Source of the DNA: Polyodon spathula
Taxonomy: Eukaryota; Chordata; Actinopteri; Acipenseriformes; Polyodontidae
Direction: 5' to 3'
NCBI RefSeq assembly: GCF_017654505.1
Contig: NC_054548.1
Coordinates: 34,981,774 to 35,045,773 of the forward strand
Length of the DNA: 64,000 nt
Shown here: positions 22,981 through 32,800 of the stretch, piece by piece
Position numbering within the stretch: the first letter of the stretch is position 1
How the letters are laid out: every line of letters starts with the position of its first letter
The notes under the pieces: generated by a model
What the model saw: only the letters and a program-made list of their open reading frames with translations
Databases searched by the model: none
Told to the model about the DNA's origin: nothing
Made by a program: the position numbers and the translations under genes

Positions 22981-24798
22981 GGGCAGGAGCTGCCTCTGCC
23001 TCCGCCACCTCCACCGGCAGGCGCAGAGCAGCAGGAGCTGCCTCTGCCTCCGCCACCTCCACCGGCAGGGGGAGAGCAGCAGGAGCTGCCTCTGCCTCCG
23101 CCACCTCCACCGGCAGGGGGAGAGCAGCAGGAGCTGCCTCTGCCTCCGCCACCTCCACCGGCAGGGGGAGAGCAGCAGGAGCTGCCTCTGCCTCCGCCAC
23201 CTCCACCGGCAGGAGCAGAGCAGCAGGAGCTGCCTCTGCCTCCGCCACCTCCACCGGCAGGGGGAGAGCAGCAGGAGCTGCCTCTGCCTCCGCCACCTCC
23301 ACCGGCAGGGGGAGAGCAGCAGGAGCTGCCTCTGCCTCCGCCACCTCCACCGGCAGGGGGAGAGCAGCAGGAGCTGCCTCTGCCTCCGCCACCAGCAGAG
23401 GGTGAATGCCTGCTGGGTCCCTGTCCACCAGCAGAGGGTGAATGCCTGCTGGGTCCCTGTCCACCAGCAGAGGGTGAATGCCTGCTGGTATCACTTCCCC
23501 CACCAGCAGAGGGTGAATGCCTGCTGGGTCCCTGTCCACCAGCAGAGGGTGAATGCCTGCTGGGTCCCTGTCCACCAGCAGAGGGTGAATGCCTGCTGGG
23601 TCCCTGTCCACCAGCAGAGGGTGAATGCCTGCTGGTATCACTTCCCCCACCAGCAGAGGGTGAATGCCTGCTGGTATCACTTCCCCCACCAGCAGAGGGT
23701 GAATGCCTGCTGGTATCACTTCCCCCACCAGCAGAGGGTGAATGCCTGCTGGTATCACTTCCCCCACCAGCAGAGGGTGAATGCCTGCTGGTATCACTTC
23801 CCCCACCATCACGAGGAGAGGAGCTGGAGCTTCCTCTGCCTCCACCTCCATCAGGGGGAGAGGAGCAGGAGCTGCCTCTCCCTGCACCACAAGGGCCAGG
23901 ACTAGATGCTGGCGGTCCTCAGCAGCCCTTGCATAGGCTGCTGAGGGAAGCACGGGGAAGAACCTCCCGGCTGCAGTGGCCGAAAAGAGGGCCAACACCC
24001 GCACCCCAGCTTGTCCTGACTGCCAGCCTCGCTTCGCCCAAGGATGCCAGCCTCGCTTCGCCCAAGGATGCCAGCCTCGCTTCGCCCAAGGATGCCAGCC
24101 TCGCTTCGCCCAAGGATGCCAGCCTCGCTTCGCCCAAGGATGCCAGCCTCGCTTCGCCCAAGGATGCCAGCCTCGCTTCGCCCAAGGATGCCAGCCTCGC
24201 TTCGCCCAAGGATGCCTCTGCATCGCCTGGGGTTGCCCGCCGCTCTGCATCGCCTGGGGTTGCCCGCCGCTCTGCATCGCCTGGGGTTGCCCGCCGCTCT
24301 GCATCGCCTGGGGTTGCCCGCCGCTCTGCATCGCCTGGGGTTGCCCGCCGCTCCGCATCACAGCCGGAAGTACTGTGGCCGGAACCCCACGAAGGGGAGC
24401 TGCCGGCCACGAAGAAGGGGGAGGAGGTCTGGAGACCGCCAACCCCAGCAGCAGTTTCGCTGCCGGAGGAGGGGGAGGAGGTCTGGAGACCGCCAACCCC
24501 AGCAGCAGTTTCTCCGCCGGAGATCGTGGGGGAGGTCCGGAGACCTGCTCCCTCTGCAGTTTCTTCCCTGCAGGAAGAACGGTGGTTGAAGCCCCACCAA
24601 GGGGAGCTGCCGGCGCCGAAGGAGGGGGAAGGTCAGGAGACCACACCCCAAGCAGCCTTTCCGCTGCTAGGACTACCCTGGCAGGAGAATGCTACCCTGC
24701 TGACAGCATTACGACCTGTGGGCCCCTGGAAGCCTCTGGTCCTGGCCAAGGACTTTGGGCGGGACTTTTGGGCTTTTAAGGGGGGAGGTGGCCATTGA
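22981..24798 (+). CDS. repeat-rich Pro/Ala/Ser protein frame of the LTR element (3' part)
   Basis: This frame is open for about 606 codons to the TGA at 24796-24798, just before the 3' LTR. Its repeats read as natural protein: a 16-residue ELPLPPPPPPAGGEQQ unit, then AEGECLLGPCPP or AEGECLLVSLPPP, then ASLASPKD, then SASPGVARR, then GEEVWRPPTPAAVSLPEE. The tail LPWQENATLLTALRPVGPW is unique. No catalytic domain is seen. It has no ATG of its own in this frame near the beginning, so it probably continues the zinc-knuckle frame after a frame change at about 22980. Other large frames here, on both strands, are shadows kept open by repeats whose lengths are multiples of three. Confidence 0.5.
   Translation, partial: GQELPLPPPPPPAGAEQQELPLPPPPPPAGGEQQELPLPPPPPPAGGEQQELPLPPPPPPAGGEQQELPLPPPPPPAGAEQQELPLPPPPPPAGGEQQELPLPPPPPPAGGEQQELPLPPPPPPAGGEQQELPLPPPPAEGECLLGPCPPAEGECLLGPCPPAEGECLLVSLPPPAEGECLLGPCPPAEGECLLGPCPPAEGECLLGPCPPAEGECLLVSLPPPAEGECLLVSLPPPAEGECLLVSLPPPAEGECLLVSLPPPAEGECLLVSLPPPSRGEELELPLPPPPSGGEEQELPLPAPQGPGLDAGGPQQPLHRLLREARGRTSRLQWPKRGPTPAPQLVLTASLASPKDASLASPKDASLASPKDASLASPKDASLASPKDASLASPKDASLASPKDASLASPKDASASPGVARRSASPGVARRSASPGVARRSASPGVARRSASPGVARRSASQPEVLWPEPHEGELPATKKGEEVWRPPTPAAVSLPEEGEEVWRPPTPAAVSPPEIVGEVRRPAPSAVSSLQEERWLKPHQGELPAPKEGEGQETTPQAAFPLLGLPWQENATLLTALRPVGPWKPLVLAKDFGRDFWAFKGGGGH
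22987..23394. repeat. 48-bp tandem repeat, 8.5 copies
   Basis: The unit starts GAGCTGCCTCTGCCTCCGCC and ends GGAGAGCAGCAG. Copies start every 48 bp from 22987. Two copies carry GCAGA variants in place of GGGGA. It encodes a polyproline/QQ unit in the +1 frame. Confidence 0.96.
23395..23808. repeat. 36/39-bp mixed tandem repeat, 11 copies
   Basis: All units start GCAGAGGGTGAATGCCTGCT. Five are 36 bp (GGGTCCCTGTCCACCA ending) and six are 39 bp (GGTATCACTTCCCCCACCA ending). The order is 36, 36, 39, 36, 36, 36, then 39 five times. The last five are homogenised. Confidence 0.95.
24022..24213. repeat. 24-bp tandem repeat, 8 copies
   Basis: The unit GCCAGCCTCGCTTCGCCCAA plus GGAT is repeated eight times with no visible variation. 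It encodes ASLASPKD. Confidence 0.97.
24217..24351. repeat. 27-bp tandem repeat, 5 copies
   Basis: The unit TCTGCATCGCCTGGGGTTGC plus CCGCCGC is repeated five times. It encodes SASPGVARR. Confidence 0.97.
24418..24579. repeat. 54-bp tandem repeat, 2 copies plus a diverged third
   Basis: Units start at 24418 and 24472 with GGGGAGGAGGTCTGGAGACC. A third, diverged unit from about 24526 reads GEVRRPAPSAVSSLQEE. Confidence 0.9.
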
Positions 24799-24830
24799 GG
24801 CCATGTGTGCTTTGCACAGGAGGGGGTATA

Positions 24831-25465
24831 TGTAACAAAGTGCCCGCCCCTGTGTATATTATCTGTTATGTGTTGCGTGTGGTGTGTTTAAATGTTGGTG
24901 TATAGACATTGGTACACGGGATATAAACGGGTCTGTGTAACACGAGTGTTTAAAAATGTATATGTGTATTTAGGCACGAGGATTGCACAGCACTTCACGT
25001 GCAAGTAAAATGTAGTAATATGTGAGCACGGGGAATTGCACTTTATTAATTCACGTGCTGGGATTCAAGTGAATAATTAATTGGTAATTGAATCCCAGCA
25101 CAATAGTATATATAGATGCACGTTGTCACATACTGGCGGTTGGGTGTTCGGTGAGCGGAGAACGGGATTGGAGACGGAGGAAATAAGCAGCAGTAGTAAT
25201 AATAATAATAATAAGAGGAGAAAGTATCCGCTCACAGTGTCTGTCCGTGCACCGTTGTGTTAAGTTTAGTCTGTTTTCGTTTGTCTATTTATTTTGGCGT
25301 AGAGTGCCGTGTCCTGTGTTTTTCGTGTTTGTGTAAACCTTTTATTTTGTATTAAACCGGCGCCAACAGGCGTCTTCATCACTTCATTTCATCCGTCCTG
25401 TGTTTTGTGTATTTGCATTACCTTTCCTGGTTCTGACGCCGCCCACTTCGGCCGTCTCTGTGACA
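24831..25465 (+). repeat. 3' LTR
   Basis: 635 bp, TGTAACA...TGTGACA. Directly followed by the target duplicate AGGAA at 25466-25470 and preceded by a purine-rich tract. Confidence 0.96.
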
Positions 25466-25470
25466 AGGAA

Positions 25471-26422
25471 GCAGTACTAATCCCAAAAAATAATAACATC
25501 GTTATTCCAGTAAAGGTGAAACAAATCCAAGCTGGTTGAAGTAAATGCACAATATCAGTGTTTCAGTAACTCTGATGTCCTATAGTGTATTGTACTTAGC
25601 TTTAACTTATTTATTGCTGCTGAAATGAATTTACATAGCAATGCTTGAGATTGACTTGCTTCTTTGTAATCTTGCTCTATAGTTTTCTACATAATCTACA
25701 CAATCTACATAAATAATTTGAAAATGTATTTTGTTTATTTAGATCTACCACAAGCGTCTCTCAACCCAGGTTTTACTGTAGTGCCTGTTGGTCTCACTGT
25801 AACATTGAGATAAAGACAACCAATGAAATACTCGTAATCATACACGTTTATTGCTTTAATCATTTTTCAGTGAAGTGGACTTGGTAGATCATCCTTGCAG
25901 TTCTAGTGGATTAATGCTCCATTCTGTGACATTACTGGGTACTTATGGAGAGATGCAGGATATTAAAATATGCATATACAGTAACAGTCATACTGTATGT
26001 GTAATTTTGTATTAAGTTTGTTTTGAAAGCTCCCTTTTGAATTTATTTCTAGCCCCCTGCTGTCCCTCCAGAGTAATCTACTGTACAGTATAGTTTCAAA
26101 AGTTTACAAATTAAAAACATTATGGGCTGCTGATGTACAGTACATTACACGTTTAAAGCTATATGGCTAGATTATTAAGCGTTTGCTTCACTTTTTGTAA
26201 GTGTAATACAAATATATTAATGTTTAAAAACTAGACTGTTTGTGGTGAAAAAATGGTGTTTAACCAAAATATCAGCAAACCTGGCCCTGAATTGTATTAT
26301 TTCTTAAAATCATGCAAACTGGTTTTTCAGTATTTGTTGTTGATTTTCAGTGTTTTGTATACCTAATTTAATGATGTGACTCGGTATATCATTCTTACCC
26401 ATTCTGTATATTTTGTTCCTAG
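25471..26422. other. noncoding DNA
   Basis: AT-rich, with no recognised gene. Likely upstream or 5' intronic sequence of tiam1. Confidence 0.35.
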
Positions 26423-26493
26423 GTTCAGTGCTGCAGCCTGCTGATTGAAGGTGCCTTAGAGTAATGGGAAGGATTGACAGACAGAATCATCAG
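26423..26493 (+). other. possible 5' noncoding exon of tiam1
   Basis: A 71-bp segment is bounded by an acceptor-like TATTTTGTTCCTAG and a donor-like CAG|GTACTG. It lies 2.4 kb before the coding start exon on the same strand. TIAM1 genes have noncoding 5' exons in other vertebrates. Only the splice-site pattern supports this, so it may be chance. Confidence 0.3.
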
Positions 26494-27159
26494 GTACTGT
26501 ACAGTATTTGTGATTCTTTAAAAAAAAAAAAAAAAAAAAGTAAAAGCTGTACTACTACTATGACTACTACTGACTTTAACATGCAAAATCTGTTATGTAA
26601 TTCTTGGCTTTGATGGCTGTGGTTAGAGGTTTCTTCCACACAACAAAACATGAAATAAATCACCTATAAAAACCTCAGACCAGTTTCCTGACCATGGGTT
26701 ACTGCAACTTGTTCATTAATATGAATTGAGAAAAGTTACAGTGAAATGATAAAATCAAGTCCAGAAAAACTTCCTGTCACTTTTAAAAATAAATAGAGCA
26801 CCTTTACTTTCAAATCAACTAATTCCCAGATTTTTAATCACATTAAAATTAAAACCTTATTTGTATTTCAGACTGGAAGGTGCCCTCTTGTTGGAATAAA
26901 CAGTGCCAGTAGTTTGTTTTAAAAGTTTCCAAGAAACACTGTATATCCAGTACTACAGTGTACAAGTATAGTATTTACTAACATAAAGTAGGCCACATTT
27001 AAGTATAAACTCTTAGTTGTGGTTTTCTGTTATGTTGCTTTAAAATTGAAATGAGTCAATCTGGAGATGACTAATTTATTATTAATAATGGATTTCAATG
27101 TCGGTGTTAGAATCACTTTACAGTTCAGGTAGTTTCATTTTAGCAGTCTTATGTGAGCT
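26494..27159. other. noncoding DNA, probable 5' intron
   Basis: It has an A-run near 26520 and no recognised gene. Confidence 0.35.
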
Positions 27160-27532
27160 CCCATGTCGTGGAACTTTTCAGGTCCGCAACTAAAAGAGCC
27201 AACTGCACCAGGTGTTCAGAGATATAAAGCTTTATTAGTTTGCGCAAACGAGAACAGCTCAACACATCAGTGTTAGGAAGCCCGAGCAGTGTTCTGCCAT
27301 ACAGAGTTAGCATACAGTTATTATACCTTTACAGAGAGACAGGGTTGTTTCCCTTTCAACCAATAAGCTGGAGCCAGCTCAGTTGGGGTAATTAACAACA
27401 GGGGGGACAGGTATTTACGAGGTAACACAATAAAGATCAACACAATAAAGATCAACCGATAAGCTGGAGCCAGCTCAGTTGGGGTAATTAACAGATAAGC
27501 TGGAACCATGTTCCTTTTTGTCACACCACCCA
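27160..27532 (-). mobile_element. solo LTR, endogenous-retrovirus-like
   Basis: TG...CA-bounded segment 27164-27528 flanked by CCCA on both sides (27160-27163, 27529-27532), a 4-bp target duplication. On the minus strand it has a TATAATAA box (27319-27326) and an AATAAAGC polyadenylation signal (about 27228-27235), ordered as U3-R-U5 and ending CCACGACA. No internal viral genes are present, as expected after LTR-LTR recombination. The U3 holds a 35-bp direct repeat (27363-27397 and 27459-27493) and a doubled 15-mer ACACAATAAAGATCA. Confidence 0.65.
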
Positions 27533-27764
27533 CAGTTTAGCTCTTTCAGCCACACGTACCTGCAGTTTAATATATTTACTTTATTTCTATAAACTTAATG
27601 GATCATAAACTCAAAAGATTTTAAAACATATAACTTGGTGAATAAATGTAGTACAGGGTAGCAACAAACAGGTCTGCTGCCCTACGCCCAGAAAATACTT
27701 TTACAACAAATATATTGCTCAGTGTAGAAGTACCAATTGCACAGGCTGTAAGTTCTCTCTTGAA

Positions 27765-28200
27765 ATTATCAACCAGAATTATTCCGGGTTTAAAAGGCAT
27801 GTCATATGCAGACAGGCTAAAAGAATTGAATCTATTCAGTCTTGAACAAAGAAGACTACGCGGCGACCTAATTCAAGCATTCAAAATTCTAAAAGGTATT
27901 GACAATGTCGACCCAAGGGACTTTTTCGACCTGAATAAAGAAACAAAAGAAGCAGGGGTCACAAATGGAGATTAGACAAAGGGGCATTCAGAACAGAAAA
28001 TAGGAGGCACTTTTTTACGCAGAGAATCGTGAGGGTCTGGAATCAACTCCCCAGTAATGTTGTTGAAGCTGACACCCTGGGATCTCAAGAAGCTGCGTGA
28101 TGAGATTCTGGGATCAATAAGCTACTAACAACCAAACAAGCAAGATGGGCCGAATGGCCTCCTCTTGTTTGTAAACTTTCTTATGTTCTTATCTTTAAAA
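27765..28200 (+). pseudogene. non-LTR retrotransposon reverse-transcriptase tail
   Basis: The frame reads MSYADRLKELNLFSLEQRRL then RGDLIQAFKILKGIDNVDPR. After a frame change it reads RHFFTQRIVRVWNQLPSNVV. This is the conserved C-terminal tail after the reverse-transcriptase domain of fish LINEs. The 3' end carries ARWAEWPPLVCK-like sequence. It is 5'-truncated and frameshifted, as is usual for dead LINE copies. Confidence 0.7.
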
Positions 28201-28897
28201 CCAAGCTGATCGCTTCTCCATTTAGGTGAACATTTATTCAGTTCAGTTCTTCTGTTATAAATAGAAGTGATCACAGTGTAATAAAGTGCAAATTGAAACA
28301 ATACATTCATCTTTTTACACACCTAAACAAAACCGGGGGTATGATTTGTGTTCATTCCTTCCACAGGGACAGTGCAGGAAGAATATTTATTTAAATCTGC
28401 TGAATTTACCTATCCCCCATTAACTTGTGTTTTTCCTGTTTGATAGTTTTCAGTGCACCAGAGCATCTGTATTAATCTTATATATTGTAGAACTCTTAAA
28501 CTTTGATATTATTGGTTAATACTTCAGATTCATATTTTATTAATTTACAGTTGCTGAGATTAACTACAGTATGAAGTTAATCCTGTGCAACTGACATCCT
28601 GAATCGTGCAGCAGGGGTTAATAGAATAGTTCCTATTTAAACTAATATTTTCAGAACAATAGAGTCTAGGTCTGTGCATTTTTACAGGCTCCCTTGTTAA
28701 CTCACTATCTGACTTTTTTTTTTTTTTTTTTTTTTTATGACACACATAAAAAACTGTAGTACAAGCACAATTTACTGCTAACATGGCCTAATTCATGAAC
28801 ATGAAATATTATGTAGTATTGTATAAAAAAGTTGGATATTCAGGGCCTTCTGCTTTTACATCATGGCATATTTAATGTTTTTTTTTTGTTTTAACAG
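28201..28897. other. noncoding DNA before the tiam1 start exon
   Basis: AT-rich, with a T24 run at about 28713-28736 and the polypyrimidine tract of the exon acceptor at its right end. Confidence 0.5.
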
Positions 28898-29870
28898 ATT
28901 TTTAGTCATGGGAAACGTAGAAAGTCAGAATGGGGACCATGCTTTTTATGGAGATAAACAGGGACAATTGTCCCGCAAGCATATGTCCCGATCACTTCGG
29001 ATCTCAAGTAAACAATCCCGGCGGTCCAGACATGCTTCTTCAGGAAAAGTTGAACACAGAAACTCAGAAACGAGCACTCGTTCCAGCAGCACCCCCAGCA
29101 TCCCTCAGTCCTTGGCAGAAAACGGCCTTGAACTGTTTAATGAAACTAACGTCCTAGAGGACTTTGGCAGCCCCATTTGGGTAGACAGGGTGGCTATGAA
29201 TTTAAGGCCAGTTTCATTCCATACAGAGTCATTAGTTGACTCCAGCATGGATAATAACACAGTACAAACAGCAGCTTCTCTGCCAAGCATGCAGGAGACC
29301 AAAGACAGTAGGTTGTTTCAAGGAGAGGTTACTTACTTGCAAAGAACACGCAATGGATCATGTGGAAACGAAAGTGTAAACTTCAAGAAAAAGAGATCCA
29401 AATCTGCAGATATGTGGCGGGAAGACAGCCTAGAGTTTTCCCTTTCTGATCTTAGCCAAGAACACTTAACAAGCACAGAAGAAATCATTGATACGACAGA
29501 GAAGGACTATCACAAGTGTGAAAGGTTAAAAGCTAACAGCAGTCCAAAAGGTATGGAGACACTGAATTCCAGCCATCGAGCCAACTCATTTGATGAACTG
29601 TATGGCCAAAGCAGCCCAAGTGTAATTAATGGTGCTCCCAGGAACAGGTCTGTAAAATACTGTCGGAACCTGGTGTCTCACTCACAGGAGGTTGAAACCT
29701 CTGAAGAAACCAGTGATGATAAGGTGCTGTCTCCTTCAGAAGACGATGCTGCCTCTTACGGCGCTTACACTCTTCCCTGCAGGAGATCTCACTGTCTTTC
29801 TGAAGGAGCTTCCAGCCAGCAGGTGACCCGTTCAAACAGCATGCAAGGAAGAAGAGCTAAAACCACACAG
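28898..29870 (+). CDS. tiam1: tiam1 exon, start codon at 28908
   Basis: Acceptor TTTTGTTTTAACAG, then a 10-nt 5' UTR and ATG GGA AAC (MGN). Coding residues 1-321, ending RRAKTTQ, donor GTAATT, phase 0. The upstream in-frame ATG at 28863 lies in the intron and is not used. The exon carries the [16 protein letters not shown] and [18 protein letters not shown] motifs of TIAM1, serine-rich likely kinase and 14-3-3 target sequence. Confidence 0.96.
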
Positions 29871-32800
29871 GTAATTGGGCATGACAGACCTCTTTCCTTT
29901 ATTTTTAATTTAAAAAAAAAAAATGAAAAAAAAAAAACATGTAATAAACATGTAATAAAAGCCTGTTTCCAGATTCTCAATACAACTGTTTTTAAAAACA
30001 AGTCTGTGGGGGCTCCATGAGTGGCGCATCCAGTAAAGGCGCTCCATGTGGAGTGCAGGATGCGCCCTACAGACTGGAGATCCCAGGTTCAAATCAAGTC
30101 TATGTCATTGCTGACCGTGAGCGGGGGTTCCCAGGGGGCGGCACACAATTGGCCGAGCACTGCCAGGTAGGGAGGGCTTAGGTCGGCAGGGCAATCCACG
30201 GTTCACCATGCACCAGCGACCCCTGTGGCTGATAGGGCACCTGCAGGTATGCAGTGGAGCCATTCAGATCTGTGTTGTCTGGTGTCTTCACTGTGGATCT
30301 GCAGTGAGAAAAATGAAGGCTTGATAGGAACATGTTTCGGAGTACGCGTCTTTCAGCCTGTTTCCCGAATTGCCGGGGGGTCCCTCAGCAATTTCTGTAT
30401 TTTGCCGTTTGGGGATATTCATAGTTTTGAATGTGACTCTTTTTGTCTGAAGAATAGCTTTACTACTAGCTTGTGTCTTTGCAGAAATACCATCCAAGTG
30501 CTAAATAAATCCCACTACAATAAATGTGAATTTAATTATAAATTAAATAATGAATAGTCAAATAGTTTACAGTCATCAAGGAGGTGCTACTTCAGTGATA
30601 TATGGGATGAAGAGCTAGATGCACATGGCACATTTATGTGGCGTTTAGATCTACTTCCTGTGGTTTACGGATGTAAATGTGCAAATCTTCGAGGGCAGAG
30701 CTGCAAAAATAATGTTGCATTTTCTTTTATTGAGACTGTCTACAGTGTATTGTGACGCAACATACAGTAAGGAAGATATTGTGTTTTATGTATTACAATA
30801 TTTTCTTTTTACTCATAGGATGTTACAACATGGGAAGGAAGTGAATATGCAGATAGTGGTATTGATGGGGCAACAACTGATTCGGATCTCAAAACAAGAT
30901 GCTCAAAAGCTATGTCAGCCACATACTCTCCATCAACATGTACCAGGAGCAGTGTTTTTATTGGAAGTGACAGTGGCAGCAATGTCGGAGATGCCCTTCT
31001 TCAAGGGGTCTATGAGAACTTTAGGCGCGAGTTGGAAATGAGCTCCACCAACACAGGGAGCCTGGAAGAAGCGTCTGCAGTGAGTGATGAGCAGAGCAGT
31101 GGCACTATGAGCTCGCCTGGGAAGTCTGATATCTTACTTACTGCAGCACAGGGGACGGTACGTAAGGCAGGGGCGCTTGCTGTGAAAAACTTCCTAGTGC
31201 ACAAGAAGAACAAGAAGGTGGAACTGGCTACACGACGAAAGTGGAAACGTTATTGGGTCTCTTTAAAAGGTGGACATTTTTTTTTTTTTTAACCATGTCT
31301 TTAAGGTTATGTTGACATTACTTACTTGGTTTCATTAGTGATAAATTGCATTGTATACAGTAGTGATTAAATGGATGTGTAATTAGCTAAAATGGAGGGC
31401 AGTAATAATTGGGGGGTTTACAGTATACCATATCCATAATGTTTTTTCAAGGTGTTAGGGGATTTTGAATTTGAAGATTTACAGTTGTATAAAGTAAGGT
31501 CTTTTGTATATTTGATGCTCTAGGACTATGTATGATTCAGAAATTTCAAATATGAATGATTTAGTGATACAGCAAGTTGCTTTTACCTGTCTTTTGTTCA
31601 TTTTTATTCATATCAACTGACCTCAAAGACATTAGAATTCAACCAGTATGTCTTCAGTTTCATGGGAATTTTATTGTTTTTCAGCTCTTGCATTCTCAGC
31701 ATTAAGGTGCGTTTTTTTTTAAAATGGACAACTGAGCTTCTTAATCATTCGCAAGGGTTATAAAAGCAGGTTTACAGGATTAAGTGTTTCTGTAACATTG
31801 TGTTTCTTCTTTTCTAGGTTGTACATTGTTCTTTTATGAGGCAGATGGTCAGTTGGGAATAGACCATAACAGCATCCCAAAGCATGCAGTTTGGGTAGAA
31901 AACAGCATTGTTCAAGCAGTGCCCGAGCATCCAAAGAAAGACTTTGTTTTCTGCCTTAGTAATTCACTTGGGGATGCTTTCCTTTTCCAGGTCTGTACCT
32001 ATTTATTTTCCTTTTCCTTTTTGTTTGTTTAATTGTGGTTAAAGAAGACTCTTACTTTAATCTCTATCATTGAGCTCTATTTTGTGTACAAGCAATTTAA
32101 TCAGTGTATTACTAGTAAGAACCGTAATGTAACTGGTCTTCCCTGAAACAATGTCATTTCTTGCTAATTGTATCTTCTCAGAAAATTGCATTTGCTTCCA
32201 AATAGCAACTGTTGTGTTTACTTGGAAAGTGTGCATAAGGGATAAGACGGGCAGATTTAAATCAATTTGCAAAACATACCAAAGTAAATCTGTGGAATTG
32301 AGGGAAGAAGCCTGGTATTTAATGTCATAATATACTGTATTACAATCCTAGCAAGGCTGTGTCCAGTATGCATGCATTTGGAATTACATAAACAGTACAT
32401 CCATAATGTTATGTTTTTGCCTAAATACTGTAGTGATTTCAGACACAAAATGCACATTGGAGCATGGTAGCTGTCCAATTCTCCTGTGTTTCCAGAATAC
32501 TGAAAGACCCTGTATACGTCATTTCAAAATAAAATCCTAATAAAGGTGATCAAAAAGAGTTTAGACAATGTCAAAATGTTGTTTCATTTTATTTATAATC
32601 ATCAGACTTGTAGTCAGACTGAACTAGAGAACTGGATAACTGCGATTCACTCTGCCTGCGCAACCGCTGTAGCGAGACAGCATCACAAAGATGATACGGT
32701 CAAGTTACTCAAGACGGAGATAAAAAAGCTGGAACAAAAAATTGACATGGACGAGAAGATGAAGAAGATGGGGGAGATGCAGCTGTCATCTGTAAAAGAC

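Larger units (their letters stand above)
21829..25470 (+). mobile_element. complete young non-autonomous LTR retrotransposon
   Basis: Two LTRs of 635 bp (21834-22468 and 24831-25465) begin TGTAACA and end TGTGACA. The whole is bounded by the 5-bp target duplication AGGAA (21829-21833 and 25466-25470). By eye the LTRs differ at a single base (C versus A near 22196 and its counterpart), so the insertion is recent. A primer-binding-like site TGGTGTCCTGCGTGGGATTT starts at 22471, and a purine-rich tract lies at about 24818-24826. The 2,362-bp interior has no protease, reverse transcriptase, RNase H or integrase. It has only a zinc-knuckle frame and repeat-rich frames, so it must borrow enzymes from another element. 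Confidence 0.95.

Noticed and set aside
22706..23905. 399-codon + strand ORF in a third frame
   Set aside because: Repeat shadow: Cys/Leu/Arg-rich reading of the same arrays (SCLCLRHLHRQ), not linked to the zinc-knuckle frame.
22958..24646. 562-codon minus-strand ORF across the LTR element interior
   Set aside because: It lies in GC-rich tandem repeats whose units are multiples of three, which keep every frame open. The + strand +1 frame reads as the more natural protein and sits in the element's sense direction.
23976..24779. 267- and 181-codon + strand ORFs overlapping the 24-bp and 27-bp arrays
   Set aside because: Alternative-frame readings of perfect repeats, with no start context or domain.
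28863..28907. Upstream in-frame ATG before the tiam1 start
   Set aside because: It lies before the splice acceptor at 28896-28897, in the polypyrimidine tract. The conserved MGN start is at 28908.
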